From JAOAFX01 sp049700315 (GTDB lineage: Bacteria > Hydrothermota > Tepidihabitantia > SM23-42 > JAOAFX01), in contig JBNAVN010000006.1 of assembly GCA_049700315.1 (NCBI GenBank), positions 10,001-74,000 on the forward strand: a stretch of DNA of 64,000 nt, written 5' to 3'. Positions 15,629 to 23,833 of this stretch are shown in pieces. The notes beneath the pieces are model-generated. The model was not told where the DNA came from, did not search any database, and saw only the letters and a list, made by a program, of their open reading frames with translations. Positions within the stretch are counted from its first letter, which is position 1. The number at the start of each line of letters is the position of its first letter. The position numbers and the translations under genes are program-made.

Positions 15629-16894
15629 ATGGCAAGAAAGAGTTCATACCCAAAGGATATTGCAACTGTCTCAGTGGTTTTTATTCTGCTGATAATTTTT
15701 CTGGCAGTTGTAAATCTTTATGTGAGCAGTCAATTGAGGAGGGCGTTCATTTCAACACAGGAAGAGCAAGTTTCTGCTCTGGCACGATTCTGTTCAATTT
15801 ATTTAGATCATCCTGATAGAGACAGATCCATAAGGACTATCACTGAGTCGTTCAATGTTGGACATCTTTTGATAACCGATACACTGGGCAACAGAATTTA
15901 TGATTCTTCTGTCAAATTTCCTGGGATTATCTTGGGTAATACAAAGATATTCAATAAACTTCCTGAGGCAGGAAAGATAATACAAAAGGACAATAATCTT
16001 GTATATCATAATCCGGAACCAGAGTTCTATCTTTATTTATTCAATTACTCAAACTATGCGACAATTGATAACATCTTTCGCTGGCACCTAATCTATATAA
16101 CCTTATCTTTAGTTTCTATTTCATTCTTGGGTTTTTTCTTGATTCGTAATCTTTTCTTGCCAATGCGCTATGTTGCGCGGGTTGCGCAGAGATATGGGAT
16201 TGAGATGAAAAAAGAGGATTTTGTGTCCCTTACCTTCAATGAGATATTTGCTAAGTTGAAAGATAGAGAAAGAGAACTCCTTGAGTTTTCGGCATACGTT
16301 GCGCATGAATTCAGAAATTCCCTGGCGACAATCACTGGTCTGGCAAGATTGATACAGAAAGGAAAAAAAGATCCTTCAGAAATTATTCAAGAGTGTAGCA
16401 TGATGGAAGGATTAATTGCCAATTTGCTGGAGTATGCACGACCGGCAAAACTGATGAAAAACGAATTTGTATTGAATGAGTTGCTTGAGGAAGCAATCAG
16501 AAAAATCATTTGTCCTGAGGGAATAATCATAGAAAGGGAATTCAATTATCAGGATAAAATCTATGCAGATTATGAACTTCTTCTCAGCGCAATGATTAAT
16601 CTTCTAAAGAATGGTATTGAAGCAATATCCGGCAAAGGTAAAATTCGTATTACCACAAATAGTGAAGAAGATTCAATAGTGATTTCTGTTGCAGATACAG
16701 GACAGGGTATTTCGGGTGATAATCTTAAAAACATCTTTAGTCCTTTTTACTCAAATAAAGAAAGTGGTACTGGTTTAGGTCTTGCATTTGTAAAGAAGGT
16801 TGTGGATTTGCACGATGGCAAAATAATTGCCAAATCTGTGCAGGGAAAAGGCACTGAATTTATTATAAGAATTCCTCTTAGCCAGCAGAGTTAA
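15629..16894 (+). CDS. Membrane sensor histidine kinase (NtrB/PAS-less type)
   Basis: 421 residues. TM1 about residues 13-32, a periplasmic/extracellular sensor of about 120 residues, TM2 about 152-172, then a short HAMP-like linker. The dimerisation box AYVAHEFRNSLATITGL has the phospho-acceptor His226, and the ATPase part has NLLKNGIEAIS (N box), VADTGQGIS (G1), FSPFYSNKE (F) and GTGLGLAFVKKV (G2). H-box residues HEFRN with an N-box ILKNGIEA are typical of NtrB-like kinases that pair with sigma-54 activators, but no response regulator is adjacent. It probably shares the M6 protease transcript (12-bp spacer, weak Shine-Dalgarno). Signal and partner unknown. Confidence 0.87.
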   Translation: MARKSSYPKDIATVSVVFILLIIFLAVVNLYVSSQLRRAFISTQEEQVSALARFCSIYLDHPDRDRSIRTITESFNVGHLLITDTLGNRIYDSSVKFPGIILGNTKIFNKLPEAGKIIQKDNNLVYHNPEPEFYLYLFNYSNYATIDNIFRWHLIYITLSLVSISFLGFFLIRNLFLPMRYVARVAQRYGIEMKKEDFVSLTFNEIFAKLKDRERELLEFSAYVAHEFRNSLATITGLARLIQKGKKDPSEIIQECSMMEGLIANLLEYARPAKLMKNEFVLNELLEEAIRKIICPEGIIIEREFNYQDKIYADYELLLSAMINLLKNGIEAISGKGKIRITTNSEEDSIVISVADTGQGISGDNLKNIFSPFYSNKESGTGLGLAFVKKVVDLHDGKIIAKSVQGKGTEFIIRIPLSQQS

Positions 16895-16941
16895 TAATCA
16901 ATTTGTTCTCCTTCAATTGCAGTATAAGACAGACATCACCC

Positions 16942-16970
16942 TTGACGATGCAGGGAAATTTGATTATAGT
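16942..16970 (+). promoter_or_regulatory. Possible promoter of tldD
   Basis: TTGACG (16942-16947) and TATAGT (16965-16970) with 17 bp between them; reading the -10 as TTATAG gives 16. It is a weaker match than the others in the window. Confidence 0.5.
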
Positions 16971-16988
16971 TAATCGTTAGGAGCAGAA

Positions 16989-18416
16989 ATGGAAAAAACA
17001 TTGAAAAATATTATTGACAATTTGAAAATTAAGAAAGTAGAATATGGCGATGTGCGTTTTGTACAGGAGGAATCCGAATCAATAATGATCAAGAATGGCA
17101 TTATTGAAGTACTCACCCATAATTCTGATATGGGATTTGGCGTTCGTTTGATTAAGAACAGTGCCTGGGGTTTTGCATCATCAAATATCTTGAATTCAAG
17201 AAAGGTAAATCAGGTAACAAGAAATGCGTTTTTGATTGCTCAGGCATCAGCACGGATAAAAGGAAAGCCAGTTATCCTTAGCGAACTGAAGCCCCAAAAA
17301 GGTGTTTATAGATCAACTGTGCGGATTGATCCCTTCAAGATTCCGCTCAGTGAAAAGATTGATCTCTTGCTTGGTTGTGACCGATCACTTGCTGGTGATG
17401 CGCGCATAAAAACGAGGATTTCTTTTATGTCTTTCCGTCGCATAAAAGTACATTTGTTGTCAACTGAAGGTTCAAATATTGTTCAGGAATTCACCTATGC
17501 AGGTGGTGGTATAAAGGCATACGCAATGGATAAGGGTGAACTTCAGATTCGTTCATACGATGATTATGGACAGGCAGGATATGAGTTTATTAAATCACTT
17601 CATCTTATTGAAAATTCAAGTCGTGTCAGAGAAGAAGTATTGATGTTGCTTAACGCAAAGCCGTGTCCGACAATGAAAACAACAATTATACTTGATTCAA
17701 ATCAGATGGTTTTGCAGGTTCATGAATCCTGCGGACATCCCACAGAACTGGACCGGGTGTTAGGTACCGAGGCATCTTATGCTGGCACTTCTTTTATGAC
17801 CCCGGAGAAATTAAATAAGCTGCAATATGGATCAAAAATAGTAAATATCGTGGCTGATGCTACAGTTCCAGGTGGACTTGGCACTTTTGGCTGGGATGAT
17901 GAAGGAGTTCCTGCACAAAAAGTCTATCTGATAAAAAATGGAATTTTTGTAGGATATCAGAGTTCAAGGGAAACCGCACCTGTAGTCAAAGGTAAATCCA
18001 GTGGCAATATGCGTGCTGATGGCTGGAACAGAATCCCTCTAATAAGGATGACAAATATCAATATTCTCCCCGGTGATTGGAAACTGGAAGACATGATTGC
18101 TGATACCAAAGAAGGTATATTTATGACCACGAACAAATCATGGTCAATTGATGACAAACGATTGAATTTCCAGTTTGGCTGCGAACTTGCACGCAAGATT
18201 GAAAACGGAAAACTGACCGAAGTGTACAAAAATCCAACCTATGCTGATATCACGCCACAGTTCTGGAATAAATGTGATGCCATTGCAAATAAGGACTACT
18301 GGCATGTTTATGGTGTACCCAATTGCGGCAAAGGTGAGCCGGGTCAGACAATGTATGTGGGACATGGAACCGCACCTGCAAGGTTCAAGAATGTCCAGGT
18401 GGGGATAACAAAATAG
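16989..18416 (+). CDS. tldD: TldD/PmbA-family metalloprotease, TldD subunit
   Basis: 475 residues, the usual TldD length. The metal site HESCGHPTELDR (His245, Glu246, His250) lies mid-protein, followed by 'LGTEASYAGTSFMTPEKL', 'VPGGLGTFGWDDEGVPAQKV' and a C-terminal 'GEPGQTMYVGHGTAPARF'. TldD with TldE/PmbA forms a heterodimeric zinc protease acting on unfolded peptides and modified-peptide precursors. No pmbA/tldE partner is next to it, which is unusual; it may be elsewhere. A GGAGC site precedes the ATG. The TPR lipoprotein gene follows 6 nt after the stop. Confidence 0.93.
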   Translation: MEKTLKNIIDNLKIKKVEYGDVRFVQEESESIMIKNGIIEVLTHNSDMGFGVRLIKNSAWGFASSNILNSRKVNQVTRNAFLIAQASARIKGKPVILSELKPQKGVYRSTVRIDPFKIPLSEKIDLLLGCDRSLAGDARIKTRISFMSFRRIKVHLLSTEGSNIVQEFTYAGGGIKAYAMDKGELQIRSYDDYGQAGYEFIKSLHLIENSSRVREEVLMLLNAKPCPTMKTTIILDSNQMVLQVHESCGHPTELDRVLGTEASYAGTSFMTPEKLNKLQYGSKIVNIVADATVPGGLGTFGWDDEGVPAQKVYLIKNGIFVGYQSSRETAPVVKGKSSGNMRADGWNRIPLIRMTNINILPGDWKLEDMIADTKEGIFMTTNKSWSIDDKRLNFQFGCELARKIENGKLTEVYKNPTYADITPQFWNKCDAIANKDYWHVYGVPNCGKGEPGQTMYVGHGTAPARFKNVQVGITK

Positions 18417-18422
18417 AGTCAA

Positions 18423-19703
18423 ATGCCTAAAGCTTCAAAACTTGTCCTCTTATCATGGATTGTCCTGTCAGCAGGCTGTGCTTATTTCAATACCTTCTAT
18501 AATGCCCAGAACTATTTCCACCAGGGAATGAAAACCGTTACCAATGACACACTCAAATTTGATTCTGAACTTTTTGATAAGACTATAGAAAAATGTGCTT
18601 CGGTTATTGTTAAGTATCCAGAATCACGCTATGTTGATGATGCCCTTTTTATGATGGGTGCTTCCTATTATTACAAAGGTGATTATGTCAGAGCCCTGGA
18701 AAAGCTTGATTTTCTTGTTACAAATTTCCCAGGTTCAAAATTCTATGATGATGCGATGTATTATATGGGACTTGCATACTACAAATCAGAGAAATTCAGT
18801 AAGGCAATCATCGCTTTCAAAGAATCTGGAAGGTTCAAGTATTTTCGCAAGAAGGCAAATACTATGTTGTGTTATGCTTATTATCGTGATAGAAATTATG
18901 CCGATTTAATGAATACAGCAAATTTGCTGCTAAAAGAAAAATTGAGCAGAAAAGAAAAACTGATGATTCTAAATATCCTGAGTGAAGCAGAATATGCGGT
19001 GAAGGATTTTGATTCCGCTCTCAAAACCTATAATGAGATTATTCCTCTGGAACAAAATGCTGATGAGAAGAAGAAGATAAAAATTAAGATTGCGAGCGTC
19101 TATCTGGATATGAATGAATTTGAGAAATGCAAAAGTTTTCTTGAAAATGAATATGATCCAGAATTTAGATTGCTTCTTGCAGAACTCAATTTTAGAATGA
19201 ATAATGTTGAAGAAGCAAAGCATATTTATCTTGAAATAAAGGAAGTTAATTTACAGGATTATTCCGCAAAGGCATACTACGCACTTGGGCAGATTGCTGA
19301 AAAAGAGGATAGTGCTGAACTTGCGATCGCCTATTATGATTCCCTTACTACAAAAGCCACTGGTGATTTATTGATCAAAGCAAAGGCACGTTCTGAGATC
19401 TTAAAGAAGATATTAGACCTCACAAACAAAACCGAAGAACTTGATAAAGCGCAGTTTTCCCTGGGTGAGTTGTATTTCGTGGAGTTGAATGATATTCCGA
19501 AAGCAATGGCACACTATGAAAATGTGTATAAGAGTTACCCAAAGAGTGAGTTATCACCAAAGGCATTATATGCCAATTTCTGGATAAGCAAAATCATATT
19601 AAAACAAGATAGCCTTGCTCAGGTATTCGGTGATGAATTGAAGAAAAGATATCCTGATACTGAATATGCAAAGAGTGTTCTCAAGTTATTGGAACAGCAA
19701 TAA
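18423..19703 (+). CDS. TPR-repeat outer-membrane lipoprotein
   Basis: 426 residues. Lipoprotein signal ending VLSAGC with Cys20 or so, followed by the AYFNTFYNAQNYFHQGM segment seen in many such proteins from FCB-type bacteria. At least eight TPR-like helical pairs follow (for example 'SRYVDDALFMMGASYYYKGD', 'SKFYDDAMYYMGLAYYKSEK', 'LSPKALYANFWISKIIL'). The architecture recalls BamD/YbgF-like scaffolds but is longer. It is packed between tldD (6 nt) and pyrK (6 nt), so it is likely in one operon with them. Partners are unknown. Confidence 0.82.
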   Translation: MPKASKLVLLSWIVLSAGCAYFNTFYNAQNYFHQGMKTVTNDTLKFDSELFDKTIEKCASVIVKYPESRYVDDALFMMGASYYYKGDYVRALEKLDFLVTNFPGSKFYDDAMYYMGLAYYKSEKFSKAIIAFKESGRFKYFRKKANTMLCYAYYRDRNYADLMNTANLLLKEKLSRKEKLMILNILSEAEYAVKDFDSALKTYNEIIPLEQNADEKKKIKIKIASVYLDMNEFEKCKSFLENEYDPEFRLLLAELNFRMNNVEEAKHIYLEIKEVNLQDYSAKAYYALGQIAEKEDSAELAIAYYDSLTTKATGDLLIKAKARSEILKKILDLTNKTEELDKAQFSLGELYFVELNDIPKAMAHYENVYKSYPKSELSPKALYANFWISKIILKQDSLAQVFGDELKKRYPDTEYAKSVLKLLEQQ

Positions 19704-19709
19704 ATTTGA

Positions 19710-20456
19710 ATGATTAAACATAAAATCCGCATATTAAGGAAAAATTGGTTATGCTCAAACATCTTCAGCCTTGAATGTCTTTGCACAGGCATAAATCCTG
19801 AACCAGGACAATTTTTACAGATACAAGTAAATAATATGACTGATCCCCTTCTAAACAGACCAATAAGTATTGCTGATTATGAAAAGAATAGATTACTTCT
19901 TATTGTGAAAGTTGTGGGAAAGGGGACAAAGATTTTGGGTGAGAAGAACCCCGGTGAGGATTTAGTTGTTTTTGGTCCATTGGGCAATAAGTTAAAAATA
20001 GAAAGAAAAAAAAGCCTTGTTGTTGCTGGTGGCATTGGTATTGCTCCCCTTTATTTTCTTGCTCGAAAACTCCATGAGCAGAAAATTGATTTCACCTTTG
20101 TTTATGGTGCAAAGACCTCTGCTGAATTGATATTGAAGAATGCCCTTAAGAAAATTGCATCCGATGTAGTATTTATTACTGAAATTGGTGGTAGAAAAAA
20201 AGGGACAGTTCTATCGGTGTTAAAAGAACTTGAAATAGGTGGTTACGAAATAGGCTATGTGTGCGGTCCTAAACCGATGCTCAGGGAGTTACAATCTATG
20301 AGATTGGAATTGCCATTCTATGCTTTTTGTGAAGATTTCCTTGGTTGCGGTTGTGGATTGTGTCTTGGGTGTGCTATAAAGTATTACGGTACTTATAAGA
20401 GAATTTGTGAAGATGGTCCGGTATTTGAGCTTGACGGCATTGAATTCAATGGATAG
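19710..20456 (+). CDS. pyrK: Dihydroorotate dehydrogenase electron-transfer subunit
   Basis: 248 residues. Ferredoxin-reductase fold: FAD site NRPISIADYE, NAD site VVAGGIGIAPLYFLARKL, and the C-terminal [2Fe-2S] Cys cluster CEDFLGCGCGLCLGC with a further Cys in YKRICEDGPVF. PyrK passes electrons from the PyrD flavin to NAD+ in class 1B dihydroorotate dehydrogenase. pyrD follows 26 nt downstream, completing the pair. Confidence 0.95.
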   Translation: MIKHKIRILRKNWLCSNIFSLECLCTGINPEPGQFLQIQVNNMTDPLLNRPISIADYEKNRLLLIVKVVGKGTKILGEKNPGEDLVVFGPLGNKLKIERKKSLVVAGGIGIAPLYFLARKLHEQKIDFTFVYGAKTSAELILKNALKKIASDVVFITEIGGRKKGTVLSVLKELEIGGYEIGYVCGPKPMLRELQSMRLELPFYAFCEDFLGCGCGLCLGCAIKYYGTYKRICEDGPVFELDGIEFNG

Positions 20457-20482
20457 ATTAGAATTTCGTCAGACAAAGAGAA

Positions 20483-21319
20483 ATGGCTATGGCCGTTGAC
20501 TTATTTGGTATTAAATTCAAAAATCCGGTGTTTCTTGGCTCCGGGGTTTTTAGTTTTGGTTTGAAATACAGGGCAGTGACCAGAGGCGTTGGTGCACTAT
20601 TTACAAAGGGCATTACCTTTTTGCCAAGAATGGGTAATCCACCGCCAAGGATTTATGAGACTGCCTCTGGTATTATAAATTCAGTAGGACTTGAGAATCC
20701 GGGCGTCAAAGAATTCAGTAAATCCATACTACCTAAGATCAAGAAGATCAATAACAGAGTATTCGTGAATGTTGCAGGATTTACAGTTGAAGAGTATGCC
20801 CGGATTGTAGCAGAGATAGGTGATGAAGTAACAGGTTTTGAATTGAATGTTTCCTGTCCTAATGTGCAAGAAGGAGGGGCTCTATTCGGTCAAAATCCTA
20901 AAATGGTTGCCAGAATTGTGAAAATTGTTCGCAAGAAAACAAAATCGCTGGTCATTGTGAAGTTGACTGCCAATTTCTGCGATCCATTGATAATAGCGAA
21001 AGCGTGCATTGATTCGGGTGCAGACGGGATTTCACTTATCAACACAATCTATGGTCTGGCATTTGATACACAAACAAAAAATGTAATAATCAGAGGTGGG
21101 TTGTCAGGACCAGCAATAAAACCATTTGCCCTATACTGCGTGAATCGGTTGAGTCAATTAAAAGTTCCGCTGATTGGTATGGGGGGCATAATGACCGGAA
21201 AAGATGCTTATGAATTTTTGCTTGCCGGTGCTTCAGCTGTGGCAATCGGTACTGCAGTTTTGCGCGACCCATATGCACCATTGAGGATAATAAGGGAATT
21301 AGAAGATCTTATTTGTTGA
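20483..21319 (+). CDS. pyrD: Dihydroorotate dehydrogenase, catalytic subunit (class 1B)
   Basis: 278 residues. KNPVFLGSGVFSFG at the N-terminus, substrate/flavin site NSVGLENPG, catalytic-loop FELNVSCPNVQEGG with the class 1 Cys, and the phosphate-binding IGMGGIMTGKDAYEFLLAGA. The reaction is oxidation of dihydroorotate to orotate, the fourth step of UMP synthesis. Presence of pyrK and a Cys base identify class 1B. Two in-frame ATGs (20483 and 20489) are equally possible starts. Confidence 0.95.
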   Translation: MAMAVDLFGIKFKNPVFLGSGVFSFGLKYRAVTRGVGALFTKGITFLPRMGNPPPRIYETASGIINSVGLENPGVKEFSKSILPKIKKINNRVFVNVAGFTVEEYARIVAEIGDEVTGFELNVSCPNVQEGGALFGQNPKMVARIVKIVRKKTKSLVIVKLTANFCDPLIIAKACIDSGADGISLINTIYGLAFDTQTKNVIIRGGLSGPAIKPFALYCVNRLSQLKVPLIGMGGIMTGKDAYEFLLAGASAVAIGTAVLRDPYAPLRIIRELEDLIC

Positions 21320-21350
21320 AATTGGGATTTCAAACATATAAGGAGGTGTT

Positions 21351-22070
21351 ATGAATGAGAAATTGATTGTTGCACTTGACTTGAATGATATTAACAAAAT
21401 CAAATTGCTTATTGAGAAATTGCAGGGTCTGGTCAAATACTACAAAATTGGTGCAATCCCCTTTACTTATTTTGGCCCAGAAATTATCAGATTCGTGAAG
21501 GGTAGAGGTCTAAAAGTGATGCTGGATTTGAAATATCATGACATTCCCAATACGGTTGCCCGTGCTTGCGAGGGGGCGATGCAAATGGGAGTGGATATGT
21601 TGACTCTTCATACCAGTGGCGGTTTTATGATGATGGAAGAGGCATTGAAGGCAGTGTCGCTTATATCAGATGTGAAAAAAATGCCCCGTCCAAAACTGCT
21701 TGGTATCACAGTCCTGACAAGTATTGATGAGGCATATTTCAAAGATCTGTTTGGTGATGTGCAAAGAACAATAGAAGAACAGGTTGTTTTCCTGGCAAGG
21801 CTTGCCCAGAGTGCAGGACTTGATGGTGTTGTTGCTTCAGCCCATGAGATAAAGAATATCAGACAATCCTGTGGTAAAGACTTTTTGATAATCACACCCG
21901 GAATAAGACCCGGGGGTGAGGAGGTTGATGACCAGGCAAGGACAATGACTGCTTCCCAGGCAATAAAGGCCGGCGCTGATTTTGTCGTTGTGGGCAGGCC
22001 GATTGTTGCCGCAAAAGACCCTTTGTCTGCAGCAAAGAGTATAATCAAGGAGATTGAAAATGCAGGTTGA
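21351..22070 (+). CDS. pyrF: Orotidine 5'-phosphate decarboxylase
   Basis: 239 residues. LIVALDLND at the N-terminus, catalytic DLKYHDIPNTV (the DxKxxD motif), and the C-terminal phosphate site ITPGIRPGG ... VVVGRPIVAAKDP. It converts OMP to UMP, the last step of the pathway. A strong AAGGAGGT site precedes the ATG. Its last codons overlap the start of pyrE, so the two are translationally coupled. Confidence 0.96.
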   Translation: MNEKLIVALDLNDINKIKLLIEKLQGLVKYYKIGAIPFTYFGPEIIRFVKGRGLKVMLDLKYHDIPNTVARACEGAMQMGVDMLTLHTSGGFMMMEEALKAVSLISDVKKMPRPKLLGITVLTSIDEAYFKDLFGDVQRTIEEQVVFLARLAQSAGLDGVVASAHEIKNIRQSCGKDFLIITPGIRPGGEEVDDQARTMTASQAIKAGADFVVVGRPIVAAKDPLSAAKSIIKEIENAG

Positions 22071-22608
22071 AGCTATTCTGCGTCAGTACCGAGTATTATT
22101 GGAAGGGCATTTTGAATTGAACTCTGGATTGCATAGCAAATATTATTTTGAAAAATTTCGTATCCTTGAAAATCCCGAAGCAACAAGCAGGCTCTGTTCA
22201 ATGATTGCAGAGAGATTTAGGAATAAGAAGACTGAATGGGTGATCGGTCCCACAACCGGTGGTATCATTATTGCGTTTGAAACTGCCCGGCAATTGAATT
22301 GCAATTCAGGGTTTGCCGAAGAACGCGAAGGCAAAAGGGTTGTGGCACGGGGCTTTGACATTTGTAAGAAGAATGTGCTTATCGTTGATGATGTCCTTAC
22401 TACAGGCAAGTCGCTTAATGAAACAACTGAAGCGGTAAGAGAAAAGAATGCAAACATAATTGGTATTGTTGTGTTGATTGACCGGAGTTCTGTGCAAATG
22501 CCTTTTGAATACTTGTCACTTTACAAAAAAGAAGTTGAGAATTTCAAACCTGAACAATGTCCTTTGTGCAGAAGTAATATTCCATTGACCAAACCCGGGG
22601 GCGTTTAG
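22060..22608 (+). CDS. pyrE: Orotate phosphoribosyltransferase with C-terminal Cys pair
   Basis: 182 residues from the ATG at 22060, 7 nt after AAGGAG; a TTG two codons upstream is less likely. PRPP-binding motif VLIVDDVLTTGKSLNET and the substrate loop GPTTGGIIIAFE are diagnostic. The C-terminus CPLCRSNIPLTKPG is a two-Cys extension common to the longer PyrE variant of Clostridia and thermophiles. The enzyme makes OMP from orotate and PRPP. It overlaps pyrF by 11 nt. Late-pathway genes pyrKDFE are together; pyrB, pyrC and carAB are not in the window. Confidence 0.95.
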   Translation: MQVEAILRQYRVLLEGHFELNSGLHSKYYFEKFRILENPEATSRLCSMIAERFRNKKTEWVIGPTTGGIIIAFETARQLNCNSGFAEEREGKRVVARGFDICKKNVLIVDDVLTTGKSLNETTEAVREKNANIIGIVVLIDRSSVQMPFEYLSLYKKEVENFKPEQCPLCRSNIPLTKPGGV

Positions 22609-22610
22609 AA

Positions 22611-23115
22611 CTGAATATCGTTAATATTCTAAATTTTTGCTACTCTGGTTCCTGGATTACTGCTTCAGTATTCATTCCATTGATCGCCCGGGAATACACC
22701 GATAATCTTTTTTTGATTTCGCTTATTCTTGCATTGTATAATGGAATGTTATTTTTCTCATCCATTATTTTTGGTAGATTAGGTGATATGTATGGAAGAA
22801 AGAAAGTGATTATGTGGGGTTTTCTTGTATCCACGATTGTTCTATTCAGTCACAATTTTATTCATAATATTCAGACAACATTTCTAATGCGTGGACTTGC
22901 AGGCTTGAGTATTGGAATGATACCAGGGGGAAAAAAAAGAAATTTATGTTCCGTTGTTTCCATATCAATTGATAAGAAAAAGTTTAGGGGTCTATCTTCC
23001 ATTTTTCATAAGGCATAGTGCAGCCCAGGCAATATGGGCAATATTTCCAATATATCTGATACAACTCGGGGCAAATAAGTTTCAAATTGGTTTGATGTAT
23101 GCACATTCCTCTTGA
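22611..23115 (+). pseudogene. Broken MFS transporter gene
   Basis: The first part encodes three or four membrane helices with the MFS motif A (FGRLGDMYGRKKV) between TM2 and TM3 and a 'RGLAGLSIGMIPGG' TM4. Right after this, at an A-rich run near 22930, the frame shifts by one. The second frame then reads LGVYLPFFIRHSAAQAIW and IFPIYLIQLGANKFQIGLMY, the start of the C-terminal MFS half, and stops at 23115. TM5-TM6 and everything past TM8 are therefore missing. No good start codon exists (CTG or TTG only). It must be a remnant: one frameshift, one internal deletion and a truncated end. Its original substrate cannot be told. Confidence 0.8.
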
Positions 23116-23139
23116 CAAAGATTGAATTATATATATAAT
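23112..23139 (+). promoter_or_regulatory. Promoter of the 23162 gene
   Basis: TTGACA (23112-23117), 16 bp, TATAAT (23134-23139), both perfect. The leader of about 15-20 nt carries AAAGGAGG. The -35 box overlaps the stop of the MFS remnant. Confidence 0.8.
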
Positions 23140-23161
23140 TTGAGGCGAAAGGAGGTTTCTA

Positions 23162-23641
23162 ATGAAGAAACTTTTCGCTATAGGAGTAATAGCGACCATG
23201 CTGAGTGGGCTATATGGTTTGACGCTCAGCCTCAGCGGTGCATATCAGGATATTACGGATGAATATGGTGGAGGTGCATATTTTGGCGTGAAGGCAGATG
23301 TTATCGTGGGTCTGCTGCCGATTCTAAAGGCAAGGGGTTATCTTGTTGAAGTGGACTTTAGCGAAGGTACTCCGATGCATTTTGGAACTTTTACTGGTAC
23401 TGATATGCTCATTACCATACCTATGGCTTCACCAATTCAGCCTTATTTAGTTGCTGGCGTCTGGTTTGTAAAGGATGTTCATTTTACCCTTAAAGGTGGA
23501 CTTGGTGCAGAGATGGGGTTTGGTAATATGAGTGGCTATCTTGAGTACAACCTCAATTTTGTATCACCGGATCAGGGTGATAGCTACATGCCTATGAATG
23601 TTATGGGCGGTCTTAGATTCCCGTTAAAGCTCGGTCTATAA
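23162..23641 (+). CDS. Small outer-membrane beta-barrel-like protein
   Basis: 159 residues. Signal peptide with cleavage near residue 19-20 (LSGLYG/LTLS), then alternating amphipathic strands with many Gly, Tyr and Phe residues, ending in a strand-like FPLKLGL. Size and pattern fit a small eight-stranded barrel. It is monocistronic, with its own consensus promoter, a strong Shine-Dalgarno and a strong terminator, so it is probably well expressed. I do not recognise a family. Confidence 0.7.
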   Translation: MKKLFAIGVIATMLSGLYGLTLSLSGAYQDITDEYGGGAYFGVKADVIVGLLPILKARGYLVEVDFSEGTPMHFGTFTGTDMLITIPMASPIQPYLVAGVWFVKDVHFTLKGGLGAEMGFGNMSGYLEYNLNFVSPDQGDSYMPMNVMGGLRFPLKLGL

Positions 23642-23661
23642 TTGAGCCACCTATGGTTTCA

Positions 23662-23688
23662 AAAGAGGCGGGCTTTGCCCGCCTCTTT
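23662..23688 (+). terminator. Rho-independent terminator after the 23162 gene
   Basis: AAAGAGGCGGGC-TTT-GCCCGCCTCTTT: a 12-bp perfect stem with a 3-nt loop and T-rich tail. It is symmetric, so it may also end nadE transcription from the other side. Confidence 0.9.
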
Positions 23689-23833
23689 CTATTTTAAGGG
23701 AATGAATAACAGTTTAGCTCTTCCCAAACCATTCACATTTATTTCCGCATTTTTGATGGGCGAGGATAATGGGGAGGAATTTTTAGGAAAGAATTACTAC
23801 TTACCGGATCAAAGACTTCATCCTTGTAGGTAT

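Noticed and set aside
21608..22048. A 146-codon reading frame opposite pyrF
   Set aside because: It is antisense to a certain gene and Ser/Thr/Ile-rich in the way that shadows of coding sequence usually are.
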